A stretch of DNA of 64,000 nucleotides from Flexivirga alba (GCF_042661025.1 NZ_JBHSWH010000001.1:1302001-1366000); one strand, 5' to 3'. Counted from the first letter of the stretch, positions 9,678 to 18,398 are shown. Program-made: numbers and translations. Notes: generated from the letters alone by a model not told the origin.

Positions 9678-11338
9678 GGGGCTGCCTCCACGGACGGCTG
9701 GGCGCCTTCCTGGTTGACGATGTCGCGCAACCGGAAGTGCTGCAGCTTGCCGCTGGCGTTGCGCGGCAGCGAGTCGACGAAACGGATCTCGCGCGGGTAT
9801 TTGTACGGCGCGATGTGGCCCTTGACGAAGTCCTGGATCTCCTTGACCTTCAACGTATCCCGCGACGTTCCCTCGCGCAGCACGACGAATGCGCAGACGA
9901 TCGAGCCGCGCTGGGTGTCGGGCTTGGCAACGACCGCGGACTCGACGACGTCCGGGTGCTCCTCGAGTGCAGCCTCGACCTCTGGACCGCCGATGTTGTA
10001 GCCGGAGGAGACGATCATGTTGTCGGTCCTGGCTTGATACCAGAAGTAGCCGTCCTCGTCGCGGCTGAAGGTGTCGCCGGTGACGTTCCAGCCGTTGACC
10101 ACGTAGTTTCGTTGCCGGTCGTCGGCGAGGTAGCGGCAGCCGACCGGGCCGATGACGGCCAGCCGACCGGTGACGTCAGGGCCGACCTCGTTGCCGTCCG
10201 CGTCCAGAATGGTCGCGCGGTAGCCGGGCACCGCTGTGCCGGTTGCGCCTTCGCGGATGTCGTCGCCGGCGGAGGTGATGAAGATGTGCAGCATCTCGGT
10301 CGCGCCGATGCCGTCGATGATCTTCAGACCGAGCTGCTCGTGGACCTCGTGCCAGGTCTCGAGCTGGATGTGCTCGCCGGCACTCACAGCCGTTCGCAGG
10401 GTCCGCAGCTTGGCCGCGTTACCGGACTTGAGGATCTGCTTGTATGCCGTGGGCGCCGTCGCGAGCGACGTAATCGCGTGTGTTTCAACCATTTCTGCGA
10501 GTTGGCCGGGTGTCGCGCTCTCGGTGAGGAACGCGCATGCTCCGGCTCGGAGCGGGAACACCACGAGCATCCCGAGCCCGAAGGTGAAGGCGAATGGTGC
10601 GGTGCACGCGACCAGATCGTCCGGCTCCAGGCACAGCGTCGTCCGTCCGAACGTGTTGTCGATCGACAGGATGTCCCGGTGGAAGTGCATGGTGATCTTC
10701 GGGACACCCGTGCTGCCGGACGTGGGTCCGAGGAGCGCAACGTCGTCGGCCGCCGTGTCGACTGCCGTGAAGTCGGTCGGCTTGTCGGCGATGAGCCGGA
10801 TGAGGTCGTCGGCACCGCCTCCGCCATACGTGGCGATTTTGAGGTCGGGGGCGGAGGTGTCGCGTAGCTCGTGGACGGCGTCGGCGAACCGGTGGTCCAC
10901 CAATGCGATGCCCGGAGAGGTCTTTTCGACGATTGGCGCGATCTCTCGCGCGCGTAGCGCGGACATCGTGGTGACCACGACGCCGCCGGCCTTGAGCACG
11001 GCCAGCCAGGCGGCCATCGTCCACGGGTTGTTCGGCGAGCGGAGCAGCACCCGGTTGCCGGTGACCAAGCCGAGCTCGTCGGTCAGGTAACCGGCGAGCT
11101 GGTTGGTGCGCTGCTGCAGCTCGCCATACGTCCAGACCTCGCCGTCAGGAGTCTTGATCGCGGGCCGGTCGGCACCGAACTTTTCCGTTGGTATGTCGAG
11201 CAGTTCGACCGCTGTGTTGAGCCGCGCGGGGTATTGCAGGAGATCGGTGGTGAACTCCAGCGTCGGCCACTGATCCTGTGGGGGAAGGTGGTCCCGGGCG
11301 AAACTGTCCTGATAGCCCGAGGGCGAGAGGTCTGTCAT
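9674..11338 (-). CDS. Anthranilate (2-aminobenzoate)-CoA ligase
   Basis: 554-residue AMP-forming acyl-CoA synthetase. Visible motifs are the phosphate loop LLGPTSGSTGVPK, IDGIGATEMLHIF, GDTFSRDEDGYFWY and the hinge/C-terminal lysine region LPRNASGKLQHF. The sequence has the pattern of the benzoate/2-aminobenzoate-CoA ligase group, and it sits directly before the anthraniloyl-CoA monooxygenase with a 4-base overlap. Proposed reaction: anthranilate + ATP + CoA to anthraniloyl-CoA, AMP and PPi in the cytosol. Exact aromatic acid specificity is inferred from context. Confidence 0.88.
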   Translation of the reverse strand: MTDLSPSGYQDSFARDHLPPQDQWPTLEFTTDLLQYPARLNTAVELLDIPTEKFGADRPAIKTPDGEVWTYGELQQRTNQLAGYLTDELGLVTGNRVLLRSPNNPWTMAAWLAVLKAGGVVVTTMSALRAREIAPIVEKTSPGIALVDHRFADAVHELRDTSAPDLKIATYGGGGADDLIRLIADKPTDFTAVDTAADDVALLGPTSGSTGVPKITMHFHRDILSIDNTFGRTTLCLEPDDLVACTAPFAFTFGLGMLVVFPLRAGACAFLTESATPGQLAEMVETHAITSLATAPTAYKQILKSGNAAKLRTLRTAVSAGEHIQLETWHEVHEQLGLKIIDGIGATEMLHIFITSAGDDIREGATGTAVPGYRATILDADGNEVGPDVTGRLAVIGPVGCRYLADDRQRNYVVNGWNVTGDTFSRDEDGYFWYQARTDNMIVSSGYNIGGPEVEAALEEHPDVVESAVVAKPDTQRGSIVCAFVVLREGTSRDTLKVKEIQDFVKGHIAPYKYPREIRFVDSLPRNASGKLQHFRLRDIVNQEGAQPSVEAAP

Positions 11339-12240
11339 CGTGCTGCTCCAGTGCTGGTGCGGATCATGCCCTCCTGGACGACAGTGGCCAGGTGGGTCCC
11401 CTCGGGGGTGAAGAAGCGCCCGAGGTTGAGGCCGCGGCCGTCGCTGGCCGACACCGCCTCCTGGGCGTAGAGCAGCCAGCCGTCAACCGTCGCGCTGCGG
11501 TGGAGCCACATCGAGTGGTCGAGGCTGGCGGTGACCAGGCCGTCGTCGGCCCAGGCGAGCCCGAGCGCGCGCAGTGTCGGCTCCAGGATCGTGTAGTCAC
11601 ACACGTAACTGAGCGCGGCGGTGTCACGCTGCTGGTCGTCGAGACCGGCGACGTCACGCAAGGTGTCGAAGGGCCGGACCCAAACCGCTTGGTGCGGAAC
11701 GTGATCGCCGTCCACGGTCAGGTAGACCGGGCCGGGTACGTGGCGCATGTCGAAGCTGCGACCGTGCGACCAGTAGTCCCGCGAGGTCTCGGTCATGGTG
11801 CCGCCGGACTGCCCGGTGAGGTAGTCGGCGGAGCTGGGTAGCGACTTCGGATCCGCAATATTCGCAGGCATTTTCGACTGCAGCTCACCACCGGGGCCTC
11901 CTGCCGCGAAGTTCGCCAGACAGACGAAGATCGGCTTGCCACTCTGGTAACCGCGGACCTGCCGGGTGCTGTAACCGCGGCCGTCGCGCAGGACCTCGAC
12001 CTCGTAGCGGACCTCGGCGCCGATCTCGGCCGGCCGCATGAAGTAGGAGTGCGTCGAGTGCAGGTGCTTGCCGTCGACCGTGCGGATCGCCGCGACCACT
12101 GCTTGGGCGACCAGGTCCCCGCCATACGCCTTGGGCCACGGGCACGGCTGGGTGACCGCGGTGAAGGCGCGGTCGAAGTGCTCCGGCTCGGTCTCGGTGA
12201 GTGTGACGGCGTCGGTGAAGATCGCAGAGGTGTCGATCAC
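11335..12240 (-). CDS. Acyl-CoA thioesterase II-like (TesB, double hotdog)
   Basis: About 301 residues from GTG 12240, which overlaps the cupin stop as GTGA; a longer reading from 12357 adds a low-complexity, unlikely N-terminus. Two hotdog halves are visible (HSTHSYFMRPAEIGAEVRYE and ASLDHSMWLHRSATVDGWLL), as in TesB/thioesterase II. Being inside an aryl-CoA operon it may release CoA from stalled or ring-opened intermediates. The last 4 bases overlap the ligase start. Confidence 0.87.
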   Translation of the reverse strand: MIDTSAIFTDAVTLTETEPEHFDRAFTAVTQPCPWPKAYGGDLVAQAVVAAIRTVDGKHLHSTHSYFMRPAEIGAEVRYEVEVLRDGRGYSTRQVRGYQSGKPIFVCLANFAAGGPGGELQSKMPANIADPKSLPSSADYLTGQSGGTMTETSRDYWSHGRSFDMRHVPGPVYLTVDGDHVPHQAVWVRPFDTLRDVAGLDDQQRDTAALSYVCDYTILEPTLRALGLAWADDGLVTASLDHSMWLHRSATVDGWLLYAQEAVSASDGRGLNLGRFFTPEGTHLATVVQEGMIRTSTGAAR

Positions 12241-12725
12241 GGACGATTCATCCAGTCGCGCAATTCGCTTTCCGGGACCTGCGGCAGGTTGACGACGATG
12301 TTGTCCGGAGTGCGTGTCGTCATCCAGGTCAACGGATTGTTGCGGTCCAGGTTGCACTCGACGTGCGGCATGTGCGGCGGCACGAACACCCAGTCGCCCT
12401 CGGACATGTCGATGTAGTCCTCGAACTTCTGGCCGAAGTAGATGCGGGCCCGTCCGGACAACACGTAGCCGCCGGTCTCGGCATCGCCGTGGTGATGCGG
12501 CACCGACCGGTAGCCGGCCAGGTTGTGCACCTTGCCGAACCAGATCCTCGTGGCTGGAGTGTGTTGTGGGCTGACCCCGGAAACCCTTGTCGCGCCTTCG
12601 GATTGGCCGGTTGCGCCGGCATCGGGCTCGTGCCCGCCGCGAGTCACGAACGGCACCACCAGGCCGGCCTCGTTCTGGTACATCGACAGGTCGAGCCGCT
12701 CGTAGTTGTCCGAATTCGGGTCCAT
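12237..12725 (-). CDS. Cupin-domain protein in anthranilate operon
   Basis: 162 residues with one cupin barrel. The metal-site histidines are in SVPHHHGDAETGGYVLSG (residues ~75-95) and VPPHMPHVE (~115). First gene of the minus-strand operon cupin, thioesterase, ligase, monooxygenase/reductase, paaX. Role unknown: it could be a small dioxygenase, an isomerase or a binding protein acting after the monooxygenase. Length is too short for a two-barrel gentisate dioxygenase. Confidence 0.8.
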   Translation of the reverse strand: MDPNSDNYERLDLSMYQNEAGLVVPFVTRGGHEPDAGATGQSEGATRVSGVSPQHTPATRIWFGKVHNLAGYRSVPHHHGDAETGGYVLSGRARIYFGQKFEDYIDMSEGDWVFVPPHMPHVECNLDRNNPLTWMTTRTPDNIVVNLPQVPESELRDWMNRP

Positions 12726-12833
12726 CAGAAATCGTCTCCTGCCACCGTTGCGTATTTCAGTTTTCTCATGATCGTTGCGAACATGTCAATAGCTGATTAG
12801 CCTGACAGCTGCACCAGCAACCAAGGAGACCCG
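12726..12833. promoter_or_regulatory. Divergent promoter between cupin and ridA-like genes, with direct repeats
   Basis: The only divergent control region inside the catabolic cluster. It holds two copies of CGTTGCG, at 12746-12752 and 12773-12779, whose starts are 27 bases apart, in a locally A/T-rich stretch. That geometry suits a dimeric regulator on one DNA face. The PaaX-family protein of this operon is the obvious candidate, but the repeats do not clearly match the published E. coli PaaX site. Confidence 0.4.
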
Positions 12834-13277
12834 ATGTCGATCGACCTGACGCCCGCGCCGGTGAACCCGGCGGAATTGCCGACGCCGCACGGCTACTCCC
12901 ACGGCACGCTGAGCGGGAACTCGCTGTATCTCGGCGGTCAGACCGCGCTGGATGCAGACATGCAGATCGTTCCCGGCGGCATCGTGGAGCAGTTCCGCCA
13001 GGCCTTCGGCAACGTGCTCGCCACCCTGCGGACGGTCGGCGGGGTGCCCGAGGACCTCGTGAGCATCACCATCTACCTGACCGACATCCCCGACTATCAG
13101 GCGCACGGCCGGGAGATCGGCAAGGTATGGCGCGAGCTCGCCGGCCCCGTCTATCCCGCCATGGCCGGCATCGGCACCACCGGGCTCTGGCAGCCGGAGG
13201 CCGTGATCGAGATCGTCGGCGTCGCGGTGGTGCCGGACGAACGCCTCGTGCGTCCGTCCGTCGTGCACTCCGGCTAG
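12834..13277 (+). CDS. RidA-family protein, predicted enamine/imine hydrolase
   Basis: 147 residues covering the whole RidA/YjgF fold, which forms a trimer and hydrolyses reactive enamines and imines. Start ATG with AAGGAG 5 bases upstream. In classical RidA an Arg binds the substrate carboxylate (PARS motif); here the aligned position is Met110 (YPAMAGIG). A substrate without a free carboxylate, for example the CoA thioester made by the monooxygenase/reductase, would fit (inference). First gene of the plus-strand operon with the cyclase and ThDP enzyme. Confidence 0.88.
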   Translation: MSIDLTPAPVNPAELPTPHGYSHGTLSGNSLYLGGQTALDADMQIVPGGIVEQFRQAFGNVLATLRTVGGVPEDLVSITIYLTDIPDYQAHGREIGKVWRELAGPVYPAMAGIGTTGLWQPEAVIEIVGVAVVPDERLVRPSVVHSG

Positions 13278-13356
13278 TTTCCCGCGGGCACACCGCAACT
13301 GGTGCAGACTGCGAAAAGGTCGTGTGACCAATCAGCCTTTCGAAAGGCAGCAGATC

Positions 13357-14133
13357 ATGTCAGTCCTCCCAGGGTTAGCCTCGGCGCTCGCCAACGGATC
13401 CGTCCAGGTCGTCGACCTGACCAACAGGCTCTCCGCCGACACTCCGACGCTCCGGTTGCCGGAGCCCTTCGCCAATCTCATCGACTTCAGCCTGGAGGAA
13501 GTGAGCGCCTACAACGAACCCGGACCTTTCTGGAAGCACCACAACATCCACACCGGAGAGCACATCGGTACCCACCTCGATGCGCCGGTGCACTGGATCA
13601 GCGGCAAGGACGGTCACGACGTCTCGACCATCCCGCCCGCTCGGCTGGTCGGACCGGCAGTCGTGATCGACGTCTGCGATCAGGTCGCCGAGAACCCCGA
13701 CTTCCTGTTGGATGTCTCGCACCTCGAAGCCTGGGAGGACGAGCACGGCACGTTGCCGGACAACGGGTGGCTGCTGCTGCGCACTGGATGGGACAGGTTC
13801 GCCGACGACAAGGAGGCCTGCCTCAACGTAGACGAGACCGGTTCGCACACCCCTGGTCTCACCGCGGAAGCGGCGGAGTGGCTCGCCACTCAGCGACCGA
13901 TCTCCGGCGTCGGCGTCGAGACCGTCGGCATCGACGCCGGACGCGGCGCCGAGCTGGACCCGCCGTTCGCGGCCCACTACCACCTGCTCGGCAACGACAA
14001 ATACGGCCTGACCTCGCTGCAGAACCTCGCGCTGCTGCCGCCGACCGGAGCGGTGATCGTCGTCGCGCCCCTGCCGATCGTGGGCGGCACCGGCAGTCCG
14101 GCGCGGGTCTTCGCTCTCGTCGAGAAGTCATGA
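13357..14133 (+). CDS. Cyclase-family metal hydrolase, candidate kynurenine formamidase
   Basis: Start chosen at ATG 13357, preceded by GAAAGG; a GTG at 13324 is also open. About 258 residues. The family metal motif HxGTHxDxPxH is intact (HIGTHLDAPVHW). Members include kynurenine formamidase KynB, isatin hydrolase and polyketide 'cyclases'. With kynA and kynU nearby and no other formamidase visible, KynB activity is the first guess. An alternative is hydrolytic ring opening after anthraniloyl-CoA reduction. Overlaps the ThDP enzyme start by 4 bases (ATGA). Confidence 0.85.
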   Translation: MSVLPGLASALANGSVQVVDLTNRLSADTPTLRLPEPFANLIDFSLEEVSAYNEPGPFWKHHNIHTGEHIGTHLDAPVHWISGKDGHDVSTIPPARLVGPAVVIDVCDQVAENPDFLLDVSHLEAWEDEHGTLPDNGWLLLRTGWDRFADDKEACLNVDETGSHTPGLTAEAAEWLATQRPISGVGVETVGIDAGRGAELDPPFAAHYHLLGNDKYGLTSLQNLALLPPTGAVIVVAPLPIVGGTGSPARVFALVEKS

Positions 14134-15764
14134 AGACGGCGGAGCTGATCGGACGGACCCTGGTCGAGGCCGGCGTCGACCACGTATTCGGTGTGGTCGG
14201 CTCGGGCAACTTCGACGTCACCGACGCGATGGTCGGGGCTGGTGCCACCTATGTCGCGGCACGGCACGAGAGCGGTGCAGCCACCATGGCCGACGCGTAT
14301 GCCCGGATGACCGGCGGCATCGCCGCCCTGACCGTGCATCAGGGGTGCGGCCTCACGAACGCCATGACCGGGATCACCGAGGCTGCCAAGAGCCGCACCC
14401 CAATGGTGGTGCTGGCCGCGGAGGCGACCCAGCCGCTGTCGAACTTCCATGTGGACCAGACCGCGCTTGCCGAATCAGTGGGTGCTGTGCCGATGCGGGT
14501 TGACGACCCGGCGACCGCACGGGATACGGCTCGGAACGCGGCGCAGACCGCCCTCGCCGACCGGCGGGTCGTGCTGCTCAACTTGCCTCTGGAGGTGCAG
14601 GAGGCCGACGCGACCGACCAGGTCGAGCTCCGGGTCGCACCCGTGGAGCCAGCGCAAGAGTCCCCCGCACCGGCGGAGGCTGACGTGCGACGACTCGGGG
14701 ACGCGCTGCGGACGGCGCGGCGACCGGTCTTCGTCGCCGGACGTGGCGGTCGCGGTCCCGGCTGCCGGGAAGTGCTCGAGGCGCTCGCCGAGCAGAGCGG
14801 CGCCTTGCTCGCGACCTCCGCCGTGACCAAGGGCCTCTTCAACGGCAACCCGTGGTCCCTGGATGTCTCAGGCGGATTCGCGTCGCCGCTGGCGGCCGAC
14901 CTGATCAAGGGGGCCGACCTCATCGTGGGCTGGGGCTGCGCCCTCAACATGTGGACCATGCGGCACGGCCGACTGATCGCCGACGACGCAACGGTCGTGC
15001 AGGTTGACCTCGATATCGATGCGCTCGGTGCTCACCGCGACATCGCGTTCGGGGTGGTTGGTGACGTCCGGCAGACCGCCGAAGCAGTGTCGAGTGAGCT
15101 GCGCGACGAGACGCTGCCCGGCTATCGGACCGATCGACTCCGCGACGACATCGCGGCACGCAACGCCTGGCGGGATGTGCCGTATGACGATGCCGGCACG
15201 GACGAGCGCATCGATCCGCGCACGCTGTGCCTCGCACTCGACGAATTGCTGCCCACCGAGCGAGTCGTTGGCGTCGACTCCGGCAACTTCATGGGATATC
15301 CGAGCATGTTCCTGCGGGTGCCGGACGAGTTCGGCTTCTGCTTCACGCAGGCGTTCCAGTCGATCGGGCTGGGACTGGCCACCACCATCGGGGCAGCTCT
15401 CGCGCGCCCTGATCGATTGCCGATCGCTGCCCTCGGGGACGGAGGTGCGCTGATGTCCGCCGCCGAGTTCGAGACGGTGGCGAGGCTCGGCATACCCATG
15501 GTGGTGGTGATCTTCAACGATCAGGCGTATGGCGCGGAGGTGCACCACTTCCGTGGCCGGTCACTAGACAGTGTGACTTTTCCCGACACCGACTTCGCAG
15601 CAATCGCAAGGGGATACGGCTACGAGGCGATCACGGTGCGTAATCGCGACGACCTCGCACCGGTGGCCGACTGGCTGGCCGAGCGGTCCAGGCCGCTGCT
15701 GATCGATGCCAAGGTGGTCGCGGACGAGCCATCGTGGTGGCTGTCGGAGGCCTTCGGTCACTGA
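14130..15764 (+). CDS. Thiamine diphosphate-dependent enzyme, acetolactate-synthase family
   Basis: 544 residues with the three-domain architecture of the ThDP superfamily: catalytic Glu in AARHESGAATMADAYARM near residue 50, a central Rossmann-like domain, and the C-terminal cofactor motif starting GDGGALMSAAEF and ending in VVIFND. It does not look like a biosynthetic acetolactate synthase because it stands alone in a catabolic operon without a regulatory subunit. ThDP lyases of this family include cyclohexane-1,2-dione hydrolase, which cleaves a carbocyclic ring, so a ring-cleaving or decarboxylating role is possible here (inference). Confidence 0.85.
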   Translation: MKTAELIGRTLVEAGVDHVFGVVGSGNFDVTDAMVGAGATYVAARHESGAATMADAYARMTGGIAALTVHQGCGLTNAMTGITEAAKSRTPMVVLAAEATQPLSNFHVDQTALAESVGAVPMRVDDPATARDTARNAAQTALADRRVVLLNLPLEVQEADATDQVELRVAPVEPAQESPAPAEADVRRLGDALRTARRPVFVAGRGGRGPGCREVLEALAEQSGALLATSAVTKGLFNGNPWSLDVSGGFASPLAADLIKGADLIVGWGCALNMWTMRHGRLIADDATVVQVDLDIDALGAHRDIAFGVVGDVRQTAEAVSSELRDETLPGYRTDRLRDDIAARNAWRDVPYDDAGTDERIDPRTLCLALDELLPTERVVGVDSGNFMGYPSMFLRVPDEFGFCFTQAFQSIGLGLATTIGAALARPDRLPIAALGDGGALMSAAEFETVARLGIPMVVVIFNDQAYGAEVHHFRGRSLDSVTFPDTDFAAIARGYGYEAITVRNRDDLAPVADWLAERSRPLLIDAKVVADEPSWWLSEAFGH

Positions 15765-15775
15765 GGACCGGGCCG

Positions 15776-17023
15776 CTAGCTACGGTCGGTCAGGATCTCG
15801 TGCAGGTGCGCCAACGCGGTGGCGACTTCCACGAAACTCGTTGACAGCGGTGACATTCCGGCCCGCAGGCCGCGTGGCCGCCGGAAGTCGGGTATGACGC
15901 CGCGCTGCCACAACTGCGCGATCGCCGACTCCATCGCTTCATGCTCGAGCGTGACGTGCCCGCCGCGTGTGGCTGGGTCGCGCGGCGACGCGACAGTGAC
16001 GCCGAGCGGCGCGAAGACCTCGTCGGCCACATCGGCGACGAACTCGGTCAACCGGATCGACTTCTCCCGGATCGCCTCGATGCCGGCCTGCTCGACGAGG
16101 TCGAGCATGTCCTGCATCGGCAACATCCCGAGGATCGGCGGAGTGCCGCTGATGAAGCGCCGCATCCCGTCCGCCGGCGTGTATGACGGCCCCATCGTGA
16201 ACGGCTCCGCGTGCCCCATCCAGCCGCTGATGGGCTGAACGAGCTTGTCCTGCAAGAACTTTGCGACATACCCGAAGGCGGGCGCGCCAGGTCCGCCGTT
16301 GAGATATTTGTACGTGCAGCCCACGGCCAGGTCGACACCTGCGGCGTCGAGCTCGACGGGCACGAGACCTACGGAGTGGCACAGGTCCCACAGCACCAAC
16401 GCCCCCGCGTCGTGCGCCACCTGGGTGATGGCTGGCACGTCAGCGATGTAGGCCGACTTGTAGGCGATGTGGCTCAGCAACACCAATGCCGTGTCGTCCG
16501 AGACCTTTTCGCGCACGTCGTCGACGGTCACGCCGGTCGCAGGGTCCGGTTCGATCCAGTCGATCGTCATACCGAGCTCGGCGGCGATGCCCTGCACGAC
16601 GTAGCGGTCGGTGGGGAAGTTCTCGGTGTCGGCGACGATCCGGCTCCGGCCGGGTCGAGCGCCGACCGCGGCACGCACCAGCTTGTAGAGCAACACCGTC
16701 GTGGAGTCGGCGACGGCGGTCTGTCCGGCGGCCGCACCCAACGCGATGCGGCCGATCTGGTCACCGAGCTGTAGCGGCTGTTCCATCCACGACTCGTCCC
16801 ACGCGCGGATCAGTCGCTCGCCCCACTCGTCATCGACGAATTCCGCGAGCCGGCGCCGGGTCACCTTGAGCGGCCGACCGAGCGAGTTGCCATCCAGATA
16901 GGCGACAACGCCTTCGGGCAAAACAAACTGATCCCGGTATGCCGCAAGGGGATCGGCCGCATCCAGTGCCCTGGCTTCGGCGACCACGTGCTCGGGCAGG
17001 TGCGTGAGTATGGCGTCAGGCAT
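15776..17023 (-). CDS. kynU: Kynureninase
   Basis: 415 residues, normal for the family. PLP-dependent fold type I enzyme; the Schiff-base lysine is Lys239 in GCTYKYLNGGPGAPAF, with the PLP-binding Asp in LWDLCHSVG (Asp213). It cleaves kynurenine to anthranilate and alanine, feeding the CoA ligase encoded nearby. The start is 1 base after the kynA stop, so the two form an operon. It converges on the ThDP gene with 11 bases between. Confidence 0.95.
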   Translation of the reverse strand: MPDAILTHLPEHVVAEARALDAADPLAAYRDQFVLPEGVVAYLDGNSLGRPLKVTRRRLAEFVDDEWGERLIRAWDESWMEQPLQLGDQIGRIALGAAAGQTAVADSTTVLLYKLVRAAVGARPGRSRIVADTENFPTDRYVVQGIAAELGMTIDWIEPDPATGVTVDDVREKVSDDTALVLLSHIAYKSAYIADVPAITQVAHDAGALVLWDLCHSVGLVPVELDAAGVDLAVGCTYKYLNGGPGAPAFGYVAKFLQDKLVQPISGWMGHAEPFTMGPSYTPADGMRRFISGTPPILGMLPMQDMLDLVEQAGIEAIREKSIRLTEFVADVADEVFAPLGVTVASPRDPATRGGHVTLEHEAMESAIAQLWQRGVIPDFRRPRGLRAGMSPLSTSFVEVATALAHLHEILTDRS

Positions 17024-17024
17024 C

Positions 17025-17879
17025 TCAGTTGCCGATCTCGGTACGCACCGAGTAGAGCTCCGGGAAGAACGTCAGGTCGAGGGCCCGTTTGAGGAAGTCG
17101 ACACCGGAGCTGCCTCCGGTGCCGGTCTTGTAGCCGATCGTGCGTTGCACGGTGCGCAGGTGCCGGAACCGCCAGAACTGGAACGCGTCCTCGAGGTCGA
17201 CCAGGTCCTCGCACATGGCGTATTCGGCCCAGTGCGCAGTTGGGTCGTCATAGATGCGCTGGAAGACCGGGATCAGTCCGGGCTGCTCGACCCATGCATG
17301 CGTCACATCCCGGTCCAAGATCTGCTGCGGGACGTCATGGCCGTGCGCGACGAGGAAGCGGAGGAAGGCGTCATACACAGTGGGTGAGTCGAGCACCCCA
17401 CGCAGCCGCTCCTGCTGCTCGGGCTTGGCCGCGAAGACCGGGAGCATGCCGGCGTTCTTGTTGCCGAGGATGAACTCCACCGCGCGGTACTGGTAGGACT
17501 GAAAACCGGATGCGGAGCCGAGAAAGCCTCGAAACTCTGCGTATTCGCTCGGGGTCAGGGTCGCCAGGACCGACCATTGCTCGGCCAGGGTGCGGAAGAT
17601 GTGCTTGACCCGCGCCAGTGCCTTGCGACCCCGACTCACGTCGTCAGCCTGCAAGTAGGTGCGCACCGACTCCAGCTCGTGCAGCACAAGTTTGAACCAC
17701 AGCTCGGTGGTCTGATGCTGGATGATGAAGAGCAATTCGTCAGGGTGGACCGGCGTGCTGACCGGGTGCTGCGAGTCGAGCAGCTTGTCCAGGTCGAGGT
17801 AACCGCCGTAGTCCATCCGCGACCGGAAATCGGTCCGCACGCCCTCTTCGATCCGCCGTTCGCCGTCTTCGATCGACAC
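17025..17879 (-). CDS. kynA: Tryptophan 2,3-dioxygenase
   Basis: Family core is complete: TDFRSRMDYGGYL, DELLFIIQHQTTELWFKL, SASGFQSYQYRAVEF and FRHLRTVQRTIG (His in the C-terminal region). I place the start at GTG 17879, giving 284 residues as usual for bacterial enzymes; GAGGAAGG lies about 10 bases upstream. The same frame stays open to 18110 but would cross a strong hairpin and add unrelated Arg-rich sequence. Heme enzyme opening the indole ring of tryptophan to N-formylkynurenine. Co-transcribed with kynU. Confidence 0.93.
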   Translation of the reverse strand: MSIEDGERRIEEGVRTDFRSRMDYGGYLDLDKLLDSQHPVSTPVHPDELLFIIQHQTTELWFKLVLHELESVRTYLQADDVSRGRKALARVKHIFRTLAEQWSVLATLTPSEYAEFRGFLGSASGFQSYQYRAVEFILGNKNAGMLPVFAAKPEQQERLRGVLDSPTVYDAFLRFLVAHGHDVPQQILDRDVTHAWVEQPGLIPVFQRIYDDPTAHWAEYAMCEDLVDLEDAFQFWRFRHLRTVQRTIGYKTGTGGSSGVDFLKRALDLTFFPELYSVRTEIGN

Positions 17880-17983
17880 TGGGTTCTCGCCTTCCTCGAT
17901 GATCTCCCAGTCTGGCAGTGTCGAAGTGGGAACGTCGCAGAGGTGCCAAGACGTATGGCGCGGGGCCGGAGATCTCGAACGAA

Positions 17984-18019
17984 AGGCGCACGCTGTCCCC
18001 CTGCGGACAGCGTGCGCCT
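17984..18019. terminator. Strong hairpin upstream of kynA
   Basis: A perfect 15-bp stem (17984-17998 with 18005-18019) and a 6-base loop. On the minus strand the stem is followed by TTTCGTT, a weak U-rich tail, about 105 bases before the proposed kynA start. It could be a terminator of upstream transcription, or a leader attenuator for kynA-kynU. There is no gene directly upstream on that strand within the next few hundred bases. Confidence 0.6.
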
Positions 18020-18398
18020 CGTCCCGTCGTTCCCCTCCGGCGGCTTGCAACGGGATCAGCTTGCTTGTCCCGTGACGGCGTCGCAACGATTCGACGGGGG
18101 CCGAATTCATCGAAGCCGTGCGGTAACTCGGCGGCCGTCGAAGCCGCTGATCGAATGGTGACGGTGACGCTCTACGACTCCACCACCAGTGGCTCGGGGG
18201 ACGTTGCGACCCGCAGCCTCCAGCTCAGCCGTCGGTCCTGAGTCGCCTCGGCGGTCAGCGGGACCTTCACGCACTCCGGCGGCGAACATGGCGACGCGGT
18301 CTGGCGCAGAAACGTTACGAGAACCCGTTGACCATCCGAGTCCGCGAGCCCACACTGATATGGCAGTTGACCGTCACACGACTGTATGGAGGGGAATT
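18020..18398. other. Intergenic region without recognisable gene
   Basis: No convincing coding sequence. Short open frames on both strands have no family signature. One plus-strand fragment near 18155-18241 has protein-like composition and a stop, and may be a decayed remnant. The 3' part should hold the promoter of the metzincin gene. Confidence 0.4.

Noticed and set aside
14130..15764. Biosynthetic acetolactate synthase (ilvB)
   Set aside because: No ilvN or ilvC nearby; it overlaps a cyclase gene inside a catabolic cluster.
17025..18110. Longer reading of tryptophan 2,3-dioxygenase from 18110
   Set aside because: It would translate through a strong hairpin and add about 77 unrelated residues; GTG 17879 gives the family length.
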